Shown here: piece by piece, positions 1 to 11,850 of the stretch
How the letters are laid out: each line of letters begins with the position of its first letter
Position numbering within the stretch: the first letter of the stretch is position 1
Origin: Balaenoptera acutorostrata
Taxonomy: Eukaryota > Chordata > Mammalia > Artiodactyla > Balaenopteridae
NCBI RefSeq assembly: GCF_949987535.1
Contig: NC_080079.1
Span: 2,964,501-3,028,500 of the forward strand
Length of the DNA stretch: 64,000 bases
Direction of reading: 5' to 3'
Program-made: the position numbers and the translations under genes
Notes under the pieces: model-generated
Seen by the model: the letters and a program-made list of their open reading frames with translations, nothing else
What the model was told of the DNA's origin: nothing
The model's database searches: none

Positions 1-2788
1 CGGGCTAAGGGCTTCCCAGGATAACTCGCTGCAACCTGACAGCGTGACAACGTGCCACACACCCCTCTACACGGATAAGGAAGGTGTGTCAGTGTCCTGG
101 GGCCTCCGCACCAAAGTACCACTGACCGGGGGCTTAAAGCAACGGAAACTTGTTGCTCCGGAGGCCAGGAGTCCAAGATCCAGGGGTCGGCAGGGCTGCA
201 CTTCCCCAGAGGCTCTAGGAGGAGATCCCTTCTGGACCCTTCCAGCTCCTGGCGGCTCCTGGCAACCTTGGCTTGTGGCCCCGTCATTCCAGTCTCCACC
301 TCCGTCTTCACAGGGCCTCCCTCCCCCATGGTTTCCTCCCCCTCGGCCTCTGGGACGGATGCAGCCATTGGATGTAGGGCCACACACATAATCCGCGATG
401 ACCTCACCTTGAGATTCTTCACAGAGCCACATCTGCAGAGATCTTTTTTCCAAATGAGGCCAGATGCACAGGTCCCAGGGGTCTGCACGTGGACATCTCT
501 CTTTGGGGCCCCCATTCAATCCGCTACAGAAACCAAGCTGTGGAGAGGTCACGCGGCTCACGCAGGACAACACAGCCACTGAAGTGGACGAACTGGGCTC
601 CGATCCCAGCTCCTCGCCTCCGAGCATGACTGCCGCCTGCCTTCCCCACAGCAGCACAGAGGGGCCAGCTCGAGGGGCACTGAGGAGAGAACGCTCCAGC
701 CGGGCACCGCGCTCCCAGCACGGAGGCCCAGAGGCTGCAGCAGCCTGAGAGTTCAGAACCAGCACGACGGACACCGGCTGAGAGTCCGCAGACACCTGTG
801 TCGGGAGTGGAGTCTTCGAGAAACCCTCGGGGGGTAGGGGGGACGACAGAGGGGAGGAGGGGGCGAGGATGGGGACGGGGACGAGAAGAGGAGGCCAGTG
901 GGATAAACAGGCCTGCAGCACCCTGGCAGGCTCAGGCCTAACACGCAACGAACTTCCATGCTTTCCTTGTGAAAATACGTTCATCTACATCTGAGACCAA
1001 TTGGCCCGAAACTACAGAATACCTGTCACATCGCTTCCTGGCACTGAAGTCAGACGTTTGCATGGAAGAGTACCGACAGCTACATGCCGCTTGGTGTTGT
1101 AATATTTAGACGTGTCATTCTGCATCTCAAAGAAAAGGCAGTTTTTAAATAAATGCAGGTTCTCAGCTTGGCACGAGGCACTCGGCCTGGAGACGGTGTG
1201 GGAGCCCCTCCGGCAGGTGAGCAGGGCTGGGCTCTCAGCTCAGACTGGACGCCAGAACCGCTGTGTGACCTGCTGCCCTCAGGCTTTCGGCTGAAGTCAC
1301 GTGGAGGCCAGAGTTGGGTGTTTGGGACACAGCTGGAGGACACAACCGGCCCGCGAGTAAGCGATGGCACACACACTCCCAGGGCTCCCTGGGGGTGGCG
1401 GGGGGCTGGGCTTCTCCCGGATCACAGGCAGGAAAGAAGCGCGCCTCCCACGGCCCGGCTGGGGGTCCGGCAGCGCAGGGAGGCCGCCGGTCCCCGTCGC
1501 TGTGGAGGCAGGTGGGCGAGGACCCTGCTGCAACTCTCCTCCCTTCCTGGGCAGAGAGGAAGGGCAGGGCTTCAGGGCTGCCAGACACACATGGCACCTG
1601 GCTTTTCTCAGGGCCCCCGAGATTTAAAATCGCTTTGTACTGCTTTTGTCGCAAGTTACGTAGTTTCTCCCGAAAAAAGTACATGTTTTGGAACGGAACG
1701 CTCCCTCATGCCCAGGCTGCTGTCTCCTGGCCGGCCGCCGCCCTGCTGGCCTCGCGGCAGCTCCTCTTCCCTGCCCAGGGGCCGCGGGGCCGCTGTGTGG
1801 TCACTCTGGGCGGCAGACAGGCAGCGAGGGGCCCTCGGCCACCGCTCAGAAGAGCAGCAGATTAAAGGCTCCCGTCAGAGGCTGCAGATGAGGCCAGCGC
1901 CCCCTGCCACGTGCAGAGCTTCCCTGTCACAGAAGGAAGCGGGGTCAAGCGCTTCCCAACCGCATCAAGCCCGACCTTCCTCAACGGAATTGTGGCCGCC
2001 CTGCCCCCGCGTCCTGACGGCCACCACTTCTTCCGAGGCTCTGTTGGCTTCTGGGCCTTCAAACACCTGCTGCGCCGGCCCCCGTGGCCCTCAGGCCAGG
2101 CCGTGTCACGTTCCCCTCCTCCCAGGCCTCCAGGGGTCCAGACTCGCCCGTGAGGATGCCCTGAGCTCGGGGGGATGGGCCACGTGTCTGCACTCACTCT
2201 GCTCACAGGAGCTGGGAGGACAAGCCCAAGTTCAGCTGAACCTGAGGCTCAGTTTTCTGCTCCTCCATCCTGGGGCAAGACCCCCCCCCCCACAGGCCCC
2301 TCAGAGGCACGGGGGTGGCTGAGGCCGCCCCTATGCAGCAGAATGTTCCCACAGCCCCGGGGCCAAGCCTGCCCGCTGGGCCCGCAGCTCGGCCGCGTAC
2401 CTGCTCCTGTGCTTCCTGCCAAAAGTCTCACATGTGCATCCGCTTTGCCTTGTTGTCATGGCGATCAGAACACGCAAAAGCAATACTTTTTGCACAATAT
2501 CACATGTTGCTTAATGTTTGGACACTGATATTTTCTCCAGCTGGGGTTTTCTTAATTTAAGTCAACAAACCAGTCTGGAAGCACACATATTGCTTGTGTT
2601 TGGAAACCAAACAAGAGTGACATGTGACGGGAAGACTTAAGAAAGACCCTGGTGTGTGTGTGCGTGCGGTGCTGTGTGTGCCAGGGGGACGGCCCGACCG
2701 GAGAAACAAGGAAAGAAAAGCGGTGAAGCTCCCAGCCCCTGTGCTCCATCCCTGGCTATCCACCTCTCTCGCCCCAGAACTGGCACCG

Positions 2789-2832
2789 ACACACACACAC
2801 ACGCACATGCACACGCACACACACACACACAC
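2789..2832. repeat. (CA)n microsatellite, imperfect
   Basis: An alternating CA run is interrupted by GC and TG steps (acgcacatgcacacgcac). It is likely polymorphic. Confidence 0.9.
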
Positions 2833-4229
2833 CCGGGCAGAGCCGCTTGGAGAGCTCCCTGGAGCCAGCTCGGAGCCAGCAGAATAGCTCAGCCCCCGTG
2901 GGGCGGCAGATCCTGCCCCATCCTTCAGCATCCCACTGCATCGGAGTCCCCGATGACCACTGGGAGAGTCCGTCCTGTATCCTGTGGCCACTTGAGAGCC
3001 CGAGCACCAGTCACCCCCCCCCCCATCCCAGGGTGGCAGCTCCAAGCAAGCTGCTAGGTGGGAAGGTCTCTGAGGGCGCCAGCAGCACTGACGCCATGTT
3101 TTCAGGATCAATCTTAACTGCTGTCCACATGGAATATTTTTCTTGTGGCTTTTTTCAGTGAAAAAAACATGAATGGGAAACGTTAGAGGCTTGTTAACGA
3201 CGCCCTTTCATCCATCAAGGCGCCATCCTCACGTCCTCGTCCACTCCCGCCCGCCCAGCACAGACCCTACGGGAGTCGAGCTGGGTGACGGAGGCCAGAC
3301 GCCGTCCATCTGTCCACAACTGGGGCCACAGCGTCCGAGGACCCTGGACGGCTGCCCTCGGTCACTTAGAGACGTGGGTCCTGCAGTTTCTCCAGGCTCC
3401 AGGCCTGGCTTTCAACTGCCACCCTGTTTCCTTCAGACAGACAGACAGGGGTTGCTTGGCAGAGTTCCATTTAAATCTCAGGGTCTTTCAAACTGATAAC
3501 AGGTAAAATTGATGTGAACTTCAGCTCCCTAAACAAACTTCAATCAAATGCCCGTGAAGAAGAAAGAAAAATCCTGTTTGGGCCGGGAGAGGCCAAACAC
3601 AGTTCAATCCTCACCGAGGGCGTCCAAGTGCCTGTCCCCAGGACCCCCCACCAGGACGGCAGCGAGAAAACCCACCAGTGGACAAGGCACGTGGAGGCCC
3701 AAGCGCGTCCCAGCTCAGAGGCCACAGGGAAAGGCTTAGCTTCCCGACCGGTCTTCTGGGAAACTTCTGCGTAAAAGAAAACAGACTCTGGATGCTTCTG
3801 TGTGCCCCACGGTAAGATAACTTGTTTATCACTGCAGCTTAAAATCAAAACAGCACGAAGGTCCTGGGCAAGCTCTGAGGTGAAGCAGACAGTCCTCACC
3901 GGCTCGGCTGCGACGTCCTGCCTGTTCCCACGGTGGCCGAGGCTCGAGCGGGCACTGCTGCCTGTGGCACAGCTGCAGCTGCACCAGCAGCCCAGGTGAG
4001 TCTGCGGGTGCTGCGGACGCGGAGGACACGGCCAGCGGGGCCTGCGCGCCCTGTCTGGGCTGCGCCAGGACGAACACTCCAAGCGGGGCTCCCCGCCCCC
4101 TGGGCTCGTCTGAGCAGCACCTAAACCCACGGGCTCCACCCCATCACGCCACCGCTTCCAAGAGCTCCGAAGCCACCCGCCTGCTCGGTCTTCTCCTACG
4201 CTGACGCTTCAAAGGAAGCTCGGTCTGGG

Positions 4230-5610
4230 ACGACACCGTTGTTCACAACAGGTTACGGAGCAACGATTCCCTCCCTGGACACGCCTGGCTGCTCAGAGCA
4301 GAGGTTCTGGCTAAGGACGAGAACGCGGGGGGGAAACGCCAGGCCCGGGGCGGGCACGGGCACCCGACGAGATTCGAGCTGGAGACCACGGGGCTGCGAG
4401 GCAGCGACCACGCCGCACGGGCCTGCTTCTGCGTCCGCTGCGTGAGCGGACTCGAGTCAGAAACCCCGAGTAATTACCGCCACGGTGGGCCCGCCCCCTT
4501 CCCCAGAGGCCTGGCTGCCCGAGCCGGTTCCGGCTCCTCCCGCACCTTCCCCGGCCCCCTGGGCAGCTCCAGCTCCTCTTCTTCGGGCGCCAGGGAGTCA
4601 GACTCTGCTGCCGCGTCACCCCTCTCTGCAGCCTCGGACGCGGCGAGCGAGAGTGGGTCTACGTGACCCTCCCGCCCCTCGTGGGAAAAGGACCAGGGGG
4701 AGAACACGATGACCCTTCGCAGCCCAGCCCCCCGCGTGGTCAAGGGCGGCCATTTCATTACACGTGCGCTTCCGCAAACACAAATCTTATTTCTGAATCT
4801 TTCACGACCCGGGTGTCCGGGAACGGCGAACACAGCGCGCGCTGGCCGAGCGGCTGCCCCGCGGGTCTGGTGCCGGCGGGTCGAGGCCCGGCGCTGGATG
4901 GAGGGAAACCCGCCCGTGAGGGGAGCCGGGGCCGCGGCCAAAGGACTCAGCCTTCCTGCTTCAACATCTCTCCTCACGGGGAACGTATTTCCGTGTTTCC
5001 CTGCGCCTTTCCGTCCTCTGCATTTTCACAAACCTGCTGCCCCCCCAGCGGCTGCGGCTCCGGGCGGCCTCTCGGAGCCCGTCGCCCCTGGAGCGGTTCG
5101 CGGCCCGCACTCGGGGGGACGGCTCTGTCCGCGGGAGCCCGGGGCGTCGCTCAAGCGTGTTCTGACGGCTGAGGGGGCCCCGGGGGGCAGGAAACAGCAG
5201 GGTTTGTGCGGCACCAAGGGCGCGGCCCAAACCGGTGGCGCCAGGCCACGGAGCTGCAGGGTCCCCTCGGGCAGCTTCGCCGGCGGGCCGGGCCCTCGCA
5301 GGCTGCACAGCCCGGGACCCTCGCTCGGAGGCCGCCTGAGGATCTGGAGATCACAGCGGGAGGCCCCCGTCCCCCTAAGGGACGCCCAGTCTCCAGGCCC
5401 AGGCCCAGCCCGCGTGCAGAGGGATGGGGCCTCCGATGTGTCCTCAGGGCTGACCGCTGACCGCACCGCAGAGAGGCCTGCCCGCCTGCTGGCAGCCCCG
5501 ACGGCACGTGCTCCGGGGACTGCCGCAGGGCCTCCGGATCGGAGTTCTACCCTACCCCACTCTCAAACCCGTCGCTGAGCAGACCCGGGGCCGGGGCTCC
5601 CCAGCACCGC
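4230..5610. promoter_or_regulatory. CpG-dense block (candidate orphan CpG island) 1.7 kb downstream of MGMT
   Basis: CG dinucleotides are frequent here, often many per 100 bases (for example at 4330-4450 and 4810-4940), and G+C is high. The flanking DNA is also GC-rich but less CpG-dense. Long open frames occur on both strands (about 289 codons plus, 167 codons minus), as expected when GC-rich sequence lacks stop codons. No known protein is recognised. It could be an unmethylated orphan CpG island or enhancer, or an old GC-rich subtelomeric stretch. No TATA box or splice structure was identified. Confidence 0.45.
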
Positions 5611-7292
5611 CCAGCGCACCACGGTGGCGCCCTCTATTGTAAGCACACAGACAGCCCTGCACCCAGGCCCCTGGGCCGGGCACCGCGGCCCGGGCATCAC
5701 AGCCTGCGCTTCCGTTCAGGGCAGAGGAGGGGTCCTGGGACCGTCAGTCACTGGAGCATTTTCCCTACAGAATTCGGGACGCAACCAACCACCTTCACAG
5801 CCCCCAAATGCGAAGGGCACCCCAGGTCCCCCACTCGTCCTCCCAACACGTCCGGACAGAGAAATGGGCCCTCTACCCGCACGCAGAGACACGATTCTCA
5901 CAGCTCGCCGAGCCGAGGGCACCCGTGAGAATGGATGGTCGCAGCGGGGAGACTCAGGGTTCCGTCCGAAGACCAGACATCTGTGCAGCTCCCTGCAGGA
6001 GCACGACTCAGCCGTAAAGAAGTCCTGAGAAGGACCAAAATCAGAAGATAATGGGGAAATGGTCATATTTTATTTTTGAGGGAAAAAATCCAGAATTAAT
6101 TTGGCTAACCTAAGAAAGGGCTGCAGTAAATTGTAAACTGGTGAGAAAAGCCTCGTTTGTCTGTGTTAGGTACCTGCTCTTTTGTTGATATTAACGTGCC
6201 ATGAGATACACAGTACACCCGAACTGTACACGTGCAGGGCTGTATTTTTACCCAGGTTTCTGGTGACAAACACAAACCGCTCAAGCTCCCCTGCTGTTGT
6301 TTACACTGTCGCGAGCACCCTTGACAAAGACACAGCGTTCTGTTGCACAGTTGGGCATGGTTTATTTTCTCCATACGTCATATTATTTATCCACACACAG
6401 AGCTGCAAGTTTCCCTTACGCTTTTCGGAGAAGTTAATTGTAACGCTAAAACGACAACACGATACCGAAGCATCAGACTGTGTGCCCGACAGATGCTGGA
6501 GACGCTCCCCACTGCCGTCGGTGACAAGAGCTGACCCACCTTCACGTGTGACCCTTGACTTCCAGGCTCGACGTCAGGTGTCAGGAAGGAGAGGTGGGCA
6601 TCCACTCATCACCTTCTGTCCAGAGAAAGGCTGGGATAGACTCCATTCCTCAGAAAGGTGTCATTTCAACCACGCCCACGCGCAAAGAGCTGTTTGTTTT
6701 CCCAAATCTTTCTGGCAAGCGGTTATTTTCTTTCCACTGACATGACCCCCAATGGATGCATCCTGCATTCGCTTTCTGGCAGTTGGAAAAATAAAGCTGG
6801 AGAATCTCAGTAATAAGCGCCTGCTTCCAGGGCCCGTCCCCTCTCCTCCAGCATCACCATCCCGGCAGCTTCAACAGCCAAGAGGAAAGGGCAGGCGGGG
6901 AGCACGCAGGGGGCGGACACGGCTGCAGCCTGGGATGGGCCTGCATGGGGGTCCCGGGCCCCGGGGGCCTTGGCTGGCTCCGGGCGCAGGTGCAGTGCCC
7001 GAGGCAGCCAGCGGTTCCCGGCGGGCGCCGGACGCCCCTTCCTTCCGGGGCAGTCACCCTCCCGTTTGCCAGCCCCCCACTGTCTCACCCCTGACTTCAC
7101 AGTATCAGAAATGGAACAGTGACAGTGTGAGAGAAGGGAACAAGTTAGATGCACGGCGGCCAGTCTCTGAACTCACTTTGTCATAAAATGTGGAAAAGCA
7201 GCAGCAGACACGCGGCACCCCTACGGCTCCAGCCCCTTCAGCGTGGCAGTGCCGCCGCCCGCCGCGCTCCCGCGAGCTGTTACCACAAACGC

Positions 7293-7502
7293 TCAATCCT
7301 GGCCAGCAGGCTGGGCGCTGGTGGCGCCACCCAGGGCCCCGTGCCCGGCTCCGGCCGGACGGGAGCCCCCTCCACGCGCCGGCTTCCCCGCCGGGCCGCC
7401 TTCGTGGGCCAGAAGCCACTCCTTCACGGCCACGCCTCCAGAGTAGCCGCCCAGGGCTCCGCCGCTGCAGACCACTCTGTGGCACGGGATGAGGATGGGG
7501 AT
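7293..7502 (-). CDS. MGMT: MGMT coding exon 5 (catalytic cysteine and C-terminus)
   Basis: This is the last coding exon: 69 codons and a TGA stop at 7293-7295. It starts right after the acceptor CTGTTTTCCAG with [12 protein letters not shown]. The PCHR motif holds the acceptor cysteine (human Cys145), which takes the alkyl group from guanine and is then permanently inactivated, along with the neighbouring His146. Also kept are Tyr158, Ser159, Gly160, Lys165 and Glu172, the last within KEWLLAHEG. The first residue is Ile where human has Val139, and Asn157 is Gly. The tail after Glu172 is 35 residues, the same length as in human. It is rich in Gly, Ala and Pro and diverges strongly, as is usual for this poorly conserved end. 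No frameshift or stop interrupts the exon, so the repair function is predicted to be intact. Confidence 0.97.
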   Translation of the reverse strand: MPILIPCHRVVCSGGALGGYSGGVAVKEWLLAHEGGPAGKPARGGGSRPAGAGHGALGGATSAQPAGQD

Positions 7503-7924
7503 CTGGAAAACAGCGAGGCAGCCGCCGTCAGTCTGGGCTCCGGGCCAGCGTGGCCTTTCGGGATCTGGGGCAAGGCCCCTGACCACGATGGACCCAGGGC
7601 CCAACTCGCAGGGCTTGGCCACGGGCAGGCTCCGTCTCAGCACTGCTCACCCCTTGGCCTCTGAGGGTCCTGCGTGGGCTGGGAAGGGGCCCAATGCCTG
7701 AGGCGAATGTGGGGCATCTTCTAGAGAACCCCTCTATGCTACGACTGGGGAGGAGAAAGCTTAATTTCACTTGATCAGGGATTTAAAACGGATACAGAAT
7801 TTAAAATGACACTTCCAAGTTTAGGTACCACGTAGAATTCTCCAACACTTCCAAGATGTAAGAGGAAACTTCGGGGAATGCTGTACTCACACAGGCCACT
7901 TCAGCCCAGAGGCTGGCGCTTGTG

Positions 7925-8080
7925 GCTGTACCCGCGCAGTCCACGCCTGTGTTTGTGAATGAGGCTTCATGGGAACACAGCCACGCCCACTTGGTACTCC
8001 TTACCTGCAGCTGCTTTTGCAAAGCCTACAATATTGATTGAACAGCCCTTTATAGAAAAGGTTTGCCGACCCTGGCTTTA
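7925..8080. repeat. Decayed mammalian interspersed repeat, probably DNA-transposon derived
   Basis: The stretch contains phrases typical of a widespread old mammalian repeat, such as 'ggaacacagccacgcccac', 'gcaaagcctacaatatt' and 'aaggtttgccgaccctgg'. I recognise the pattern but cannot assign a family name with confidence. Confidence 0.45.
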
Positions 8081-10719
8081 CATTACACCCGTGCACTGGG
8101 GGCGACCTGCTTTCCTCCTTAGTCTCTGGACACGGCAAGTCTGAGAAGCTCCAGTTCCATCTGTTCCCACCTGAAAAGCTGCCACCACCACTGCTGCCAC
8201 CAGTACCCCACCTGCTGGGATGGGGCAGCCAGATCTTCCACTGATCCCAGCAAGGACCCTCGGCCCATGCCCACCCTCATTCCTCCCACAGGGTTACCCC
8301 CCACCCCCCCACCCCCCCAAAAGAAGCCCTAATGGGAAGACAAAGCTGCTCCTAGCCTTTCACACCTGGAGACAAGCGGAGTAGTCAGGTGCCTGCCTTA
8401 AATCAACAGTGATTCCACTAAAAGCAACGCCACTTTACAGTGAAAACAAGTCCAAACACAACCCACAGAGAACCGCCGACTATCAGAAGGGCCCCACTGC
8501 TGGGACCAAGGGCAGTGACAGCCGCCCAGAGGCTGAGTGTCCCTGAGATGCAACAGGAAACACGGGCCCAGGCTGGGCTCTGTGCACCCAGTGACGCTCA
8601 CCCGCGGCCCAAAATGCAGCCGCACCAGTCCCAGGGGAGGGGCAAGGCTGGCCCAGCCTCGGAGAGCGAGGGCCTGGTACCCGGGAGGCCGGGCAGACAG
8701 GCAGGCAGGCGTGTGGACCGGGCACTGCTGCCCCGAGGACAGGGCCTCCCCCAGCGCCCGGCACCTTCTTTTCCTGGCCCAGAGCTGGTACCACGCAGAC
8801 CTGCAGGAGTCTGATACCGCACGTACCAGACTGGACTGGACCCCAGGGCCCGCAGTCGCCGGATGGGAGTGAGGGGCCCTCTCGTGAGCGCCGCTCGCTA
8901 CTCCTGCAGCCATTCACAGGCCTAGTCCCCCCCTAACCCCCGCTTGCGCAGCCAACCCCACCAGGGAGGGGACCCCCTGTCCTCTCTGGCGGGGCCTCCT
9001 CAGCAGGAGTCCCAAGGATGCCCACGGGAGCCCTGCTTGGGGTCTGTTCCTGGAACAGCAGGGCCGCTGTCCGCACGGAGCTCTGACAGCCGTGGGCGGA
9101 GGGGCTGCAGTGGCCCCTGCCCTTGCTTTCGGTGTCTGCGTGGAGGACCTCACTGGAGGGATGCTCCTGGCCTGGTCTCTCCCCGCAGCCCCCGAGGAGA
9201 GGATGACTCACTGAGCAGCCCCCCTTGGAAGAAGGGACGAGAACGCTCAGCTCAGCACCTTGCGGAGTCCTGCAGGGGGACTGCCTGCCCCACGGCACGG
9301 GGTGTCCTGTTGTCTTCCAAGACATGGTCAGCGCGCGCCCCTGCAGGGACCAGTGAGGGGACCGGGGGGGGGGGGTCTAATTCTGGCGGGACTTCCTGCA
9401 AAGCCTGCCATGGCTATGGCTATGGCCATGCCACCTCTCCAGTCAAGCTTTTAGCCTAATAAAGCTAACATCCTTTACTCATGTCTCAGTTGGCTCAGAA
9501 GATGGGAGGAAAGAAAGGGATGTAATTACGGCCCCTGAAAACCACAGTGGATGGGAGATGTCTTCCTGGGCAGCCAGTGGACACAGCTTAGAGCACACCC
9601 AGCGTGCCAGGGATGGCCACATGCCGGGGGCCACCAAACACAGGGGTGTACCCCGTGTTCCCACTGCACGGGGCTCTGGGGGACCAACGGTTGCTCTGCG
9701 TAAGGATCCGGACAAGCAGTCACTCAGAACTTGAGAAGAGCGGCTCTCTGGAGGGAGCCCCCCAGGCCTCGGCAGAGTTCAGACTTCCGCTAAGGGAAGG
9801 GCCTGCTCCCGAGTCCCTGCGGAAGAAAGGCTTCATCCGAGGTAGCTCCATCCTGGTGGGAGGAAGGGGCGCCGGGGGCGGCCACTGCAGGCCCAGGGCA
9901 CGCTGGGCTGAGCGCTCTCATCACCGTGGGAGCATCACAGTGGCCGCTCCACGAAGAGGTCACAGCAGCGGGCACAGGTGCAGGAACCGGGGCCCACTCT
10001 GGAGATGGCGCCGGGGTGGGCAGCTGGGCGCAGACCCTGAGAGACCCCACCCGTGGGGGGAACCTCCTCTCGTGGTATCTGCTCCCTCGGGCGGTCGTTC
10101 CTGCTTCTGCCTTTACCGGAGGCCCTTCACTGCGGGTGGAGCAGGGTGTCACCTGCTGGGCACTAGACACACACACACGCCTGCCTGGAAGTGCCCCTCT
10201 GTGGGGCTGCACCTGTCCCAGGAGGATGGCTGGATCCCCAGTCCCTGTCCTAGACACGTTGCTCAGTAATGATGCTCTGGGGAGAGCACGCCTGATGTGC
10301 ACACCGTGACATCGGATCCTCCAACGAGCCCAGCCCAGGCACTCTCAACTTCGGGACACGTTAAGCCTCTGGCCCAAGCTGACAAGCTGCTTAGAGGCCG
10401 AGAGGGGATTCCAGCCCCACACTCTGTACACTGCCCCCAGGGGACCGCCGAGGCGGGGCCTGGGGGCGCAGGCACATAAGTAAGTTGGCTTGGGAGGTGG
10501 GAATCTGACTTCCCGCACATCACAGACTAGTCCCGCCTTGGACCAGAAGTTAGAGTTGCCATGGTAACTCGCGTCGTCTGTGGGGTTCTGACCCCAGACG
10601 GGGAGGGTGAGCTCGGACTTCCTCTCCAGTGCAGTTTAACTGAGCGAGAAGCAGACACGCTGCCGAGGCCTGCCTGCAGCACCCAGCTCCCATCTGCCTG
10701 GAGGGAGTAGCGGGAAACT

Positions 10720-11850
10720 TTGAGAACAGATTGTTTGCTCTGATTGAGGGTTTTTATCAAATACAATAGTACATTAATAACTGCTGGGAGGACATGATTA
10801 GGTAATATACAATTCAAGTTTTTGACTGATAAAGAGGTAGACATTTAATTCAATTTAGTCTTACAAACATTTAGGCACCAATTCAATTTTCCTACTGAAC
10901 AGCAGATTTCACAAGTGAGCTATGATTTTCTTCCCTCTCGCCCAACAAGCTATGAAATTGTAAAAGTGTGTAACGTGAACCTTTCTCTCTTTCTATGCAC
11001 GACGCAGATAACAGGACTGCTGGCCTGGAATAGCAATTATAAAGATAGCTATGACCAGTCTTCATCTTTGATGGGGAACCGGTGTCTTACCAAACGTGCA
11101 CTATCTTCCCCTCCGGAAATGGGAACACTGCTTCTGCTTGTGCTAATTTTGGTGGCAAGCTTCAGACTATCAAGATGACGAAACCTGCTAAAATTCACTG
11201 GGGCCCTCAGGACATTTCAAAGGATCTGCACCCTCTATGCCCTCTCCTTTAAAGCCTGTGCTACACAAAATGCAATTTTTATCAACAACCACGAAGCTCG
11301 TAATATCACAGCTGCATTGAAATCTTCATGCTGTGAAATCTAATTCATCCAATACGCGAATCCATCACTTACACAGACCCTTTCTCAAATGCTATAAAAC
11401 TTCCAAACCCATAGATTTGTCTCCAACAAAAATAACACGAAGGGGCCTTTCGATCAATAATGGAATCCCTCTGATTCTGGTGCCGGCTGAGTATTTTCTC
11501 CAGCTTCGCCTTTGTTCTTGTGGGTAGCAGCCCACAAGGGAAAGAGCTTGTTTTCACTTGCGGCCTCATCAATACCTAAATCCTGGTGAACAAGTGACAC
11601 CGAGAAGCTGTAATCAATAGCTCCCTGTGCGTTTTTTTCTTCTGGTCAAATGGTTCAGCCCCACTGACAGCCCTGACACTTAGAACATGATGCTAAATCT
11701 TTATCAACAGCCATCTGGGTGACTGGCACGAGAAGACTCAGGGGGTCATTAACGCTCACGGCAATCTGTGAATAAACTAACTCCTCAGGAATGCGCTTGT
11801 TTAGAAGAAGGTGGAGAAACTCTCTGTGCAAGTATTGATTGCCTTTGAAC
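10720..11850. promoter_or_regulatory. AT-rich unique intronic block, candidate conserved noncoding element
   Basis: This non-repetitive, AT-rich segment lies between GC-rich flanks and carries several TAAT-type cores (ttaataactgctg, tttaattcaatttag, aatagcaattataa). It has no simple repeat and no recognisable transposon. That composition resembles deeply conserved enhancers, but conservation cannot be tested from one sequence. Confidence 0.25.

Larger units (their letters stand above)
1..7292. other. MGMT 3' UTR and 3' flank, GC-rich, no other gene recognised
   Basis: Immediately after the MGMT stop the minus strand continues into the 3' UTR, whose end I cannot place. The rest is GC-rich flank with many fortuitous open frames on both strands and no recognisable domain. 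It holds a CA repeat (2789-2832), several poly-C runs (2281-2292 and about 3007-3023) and a CpG-dense block treated separately. The stretch at about 6060-6790 is less GC-rich and unique-looking. In other mammals this flank leads toward EBF3, but no EBF3 exon is seen. Confidence 0.7.

Noticed and set aside
1153..2322. 389-codon plus-strand open frame in the MGMT 3' flank
   Set aside because: GC-rich sequence with overlapping open frames on both strands, no recognisable domain, low-complexity Arg/Pro/Gly/Ser composition and no splice or promoter support.
4709..5578. 289-codon plus frame, with a 167-codon minus frame overlapping its left part
   Set aside because: Both lie in the CpG-dense block where stop codons are rare. 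Neither resembles a known protein. The acidic stretch on the minus strand is short and unsupported.
1..7000. EBF3 exons in the left flank
   Set aside because: No EBF family motif was recognised on either strand. The expected neighbour is probably tens of kilobases further left.
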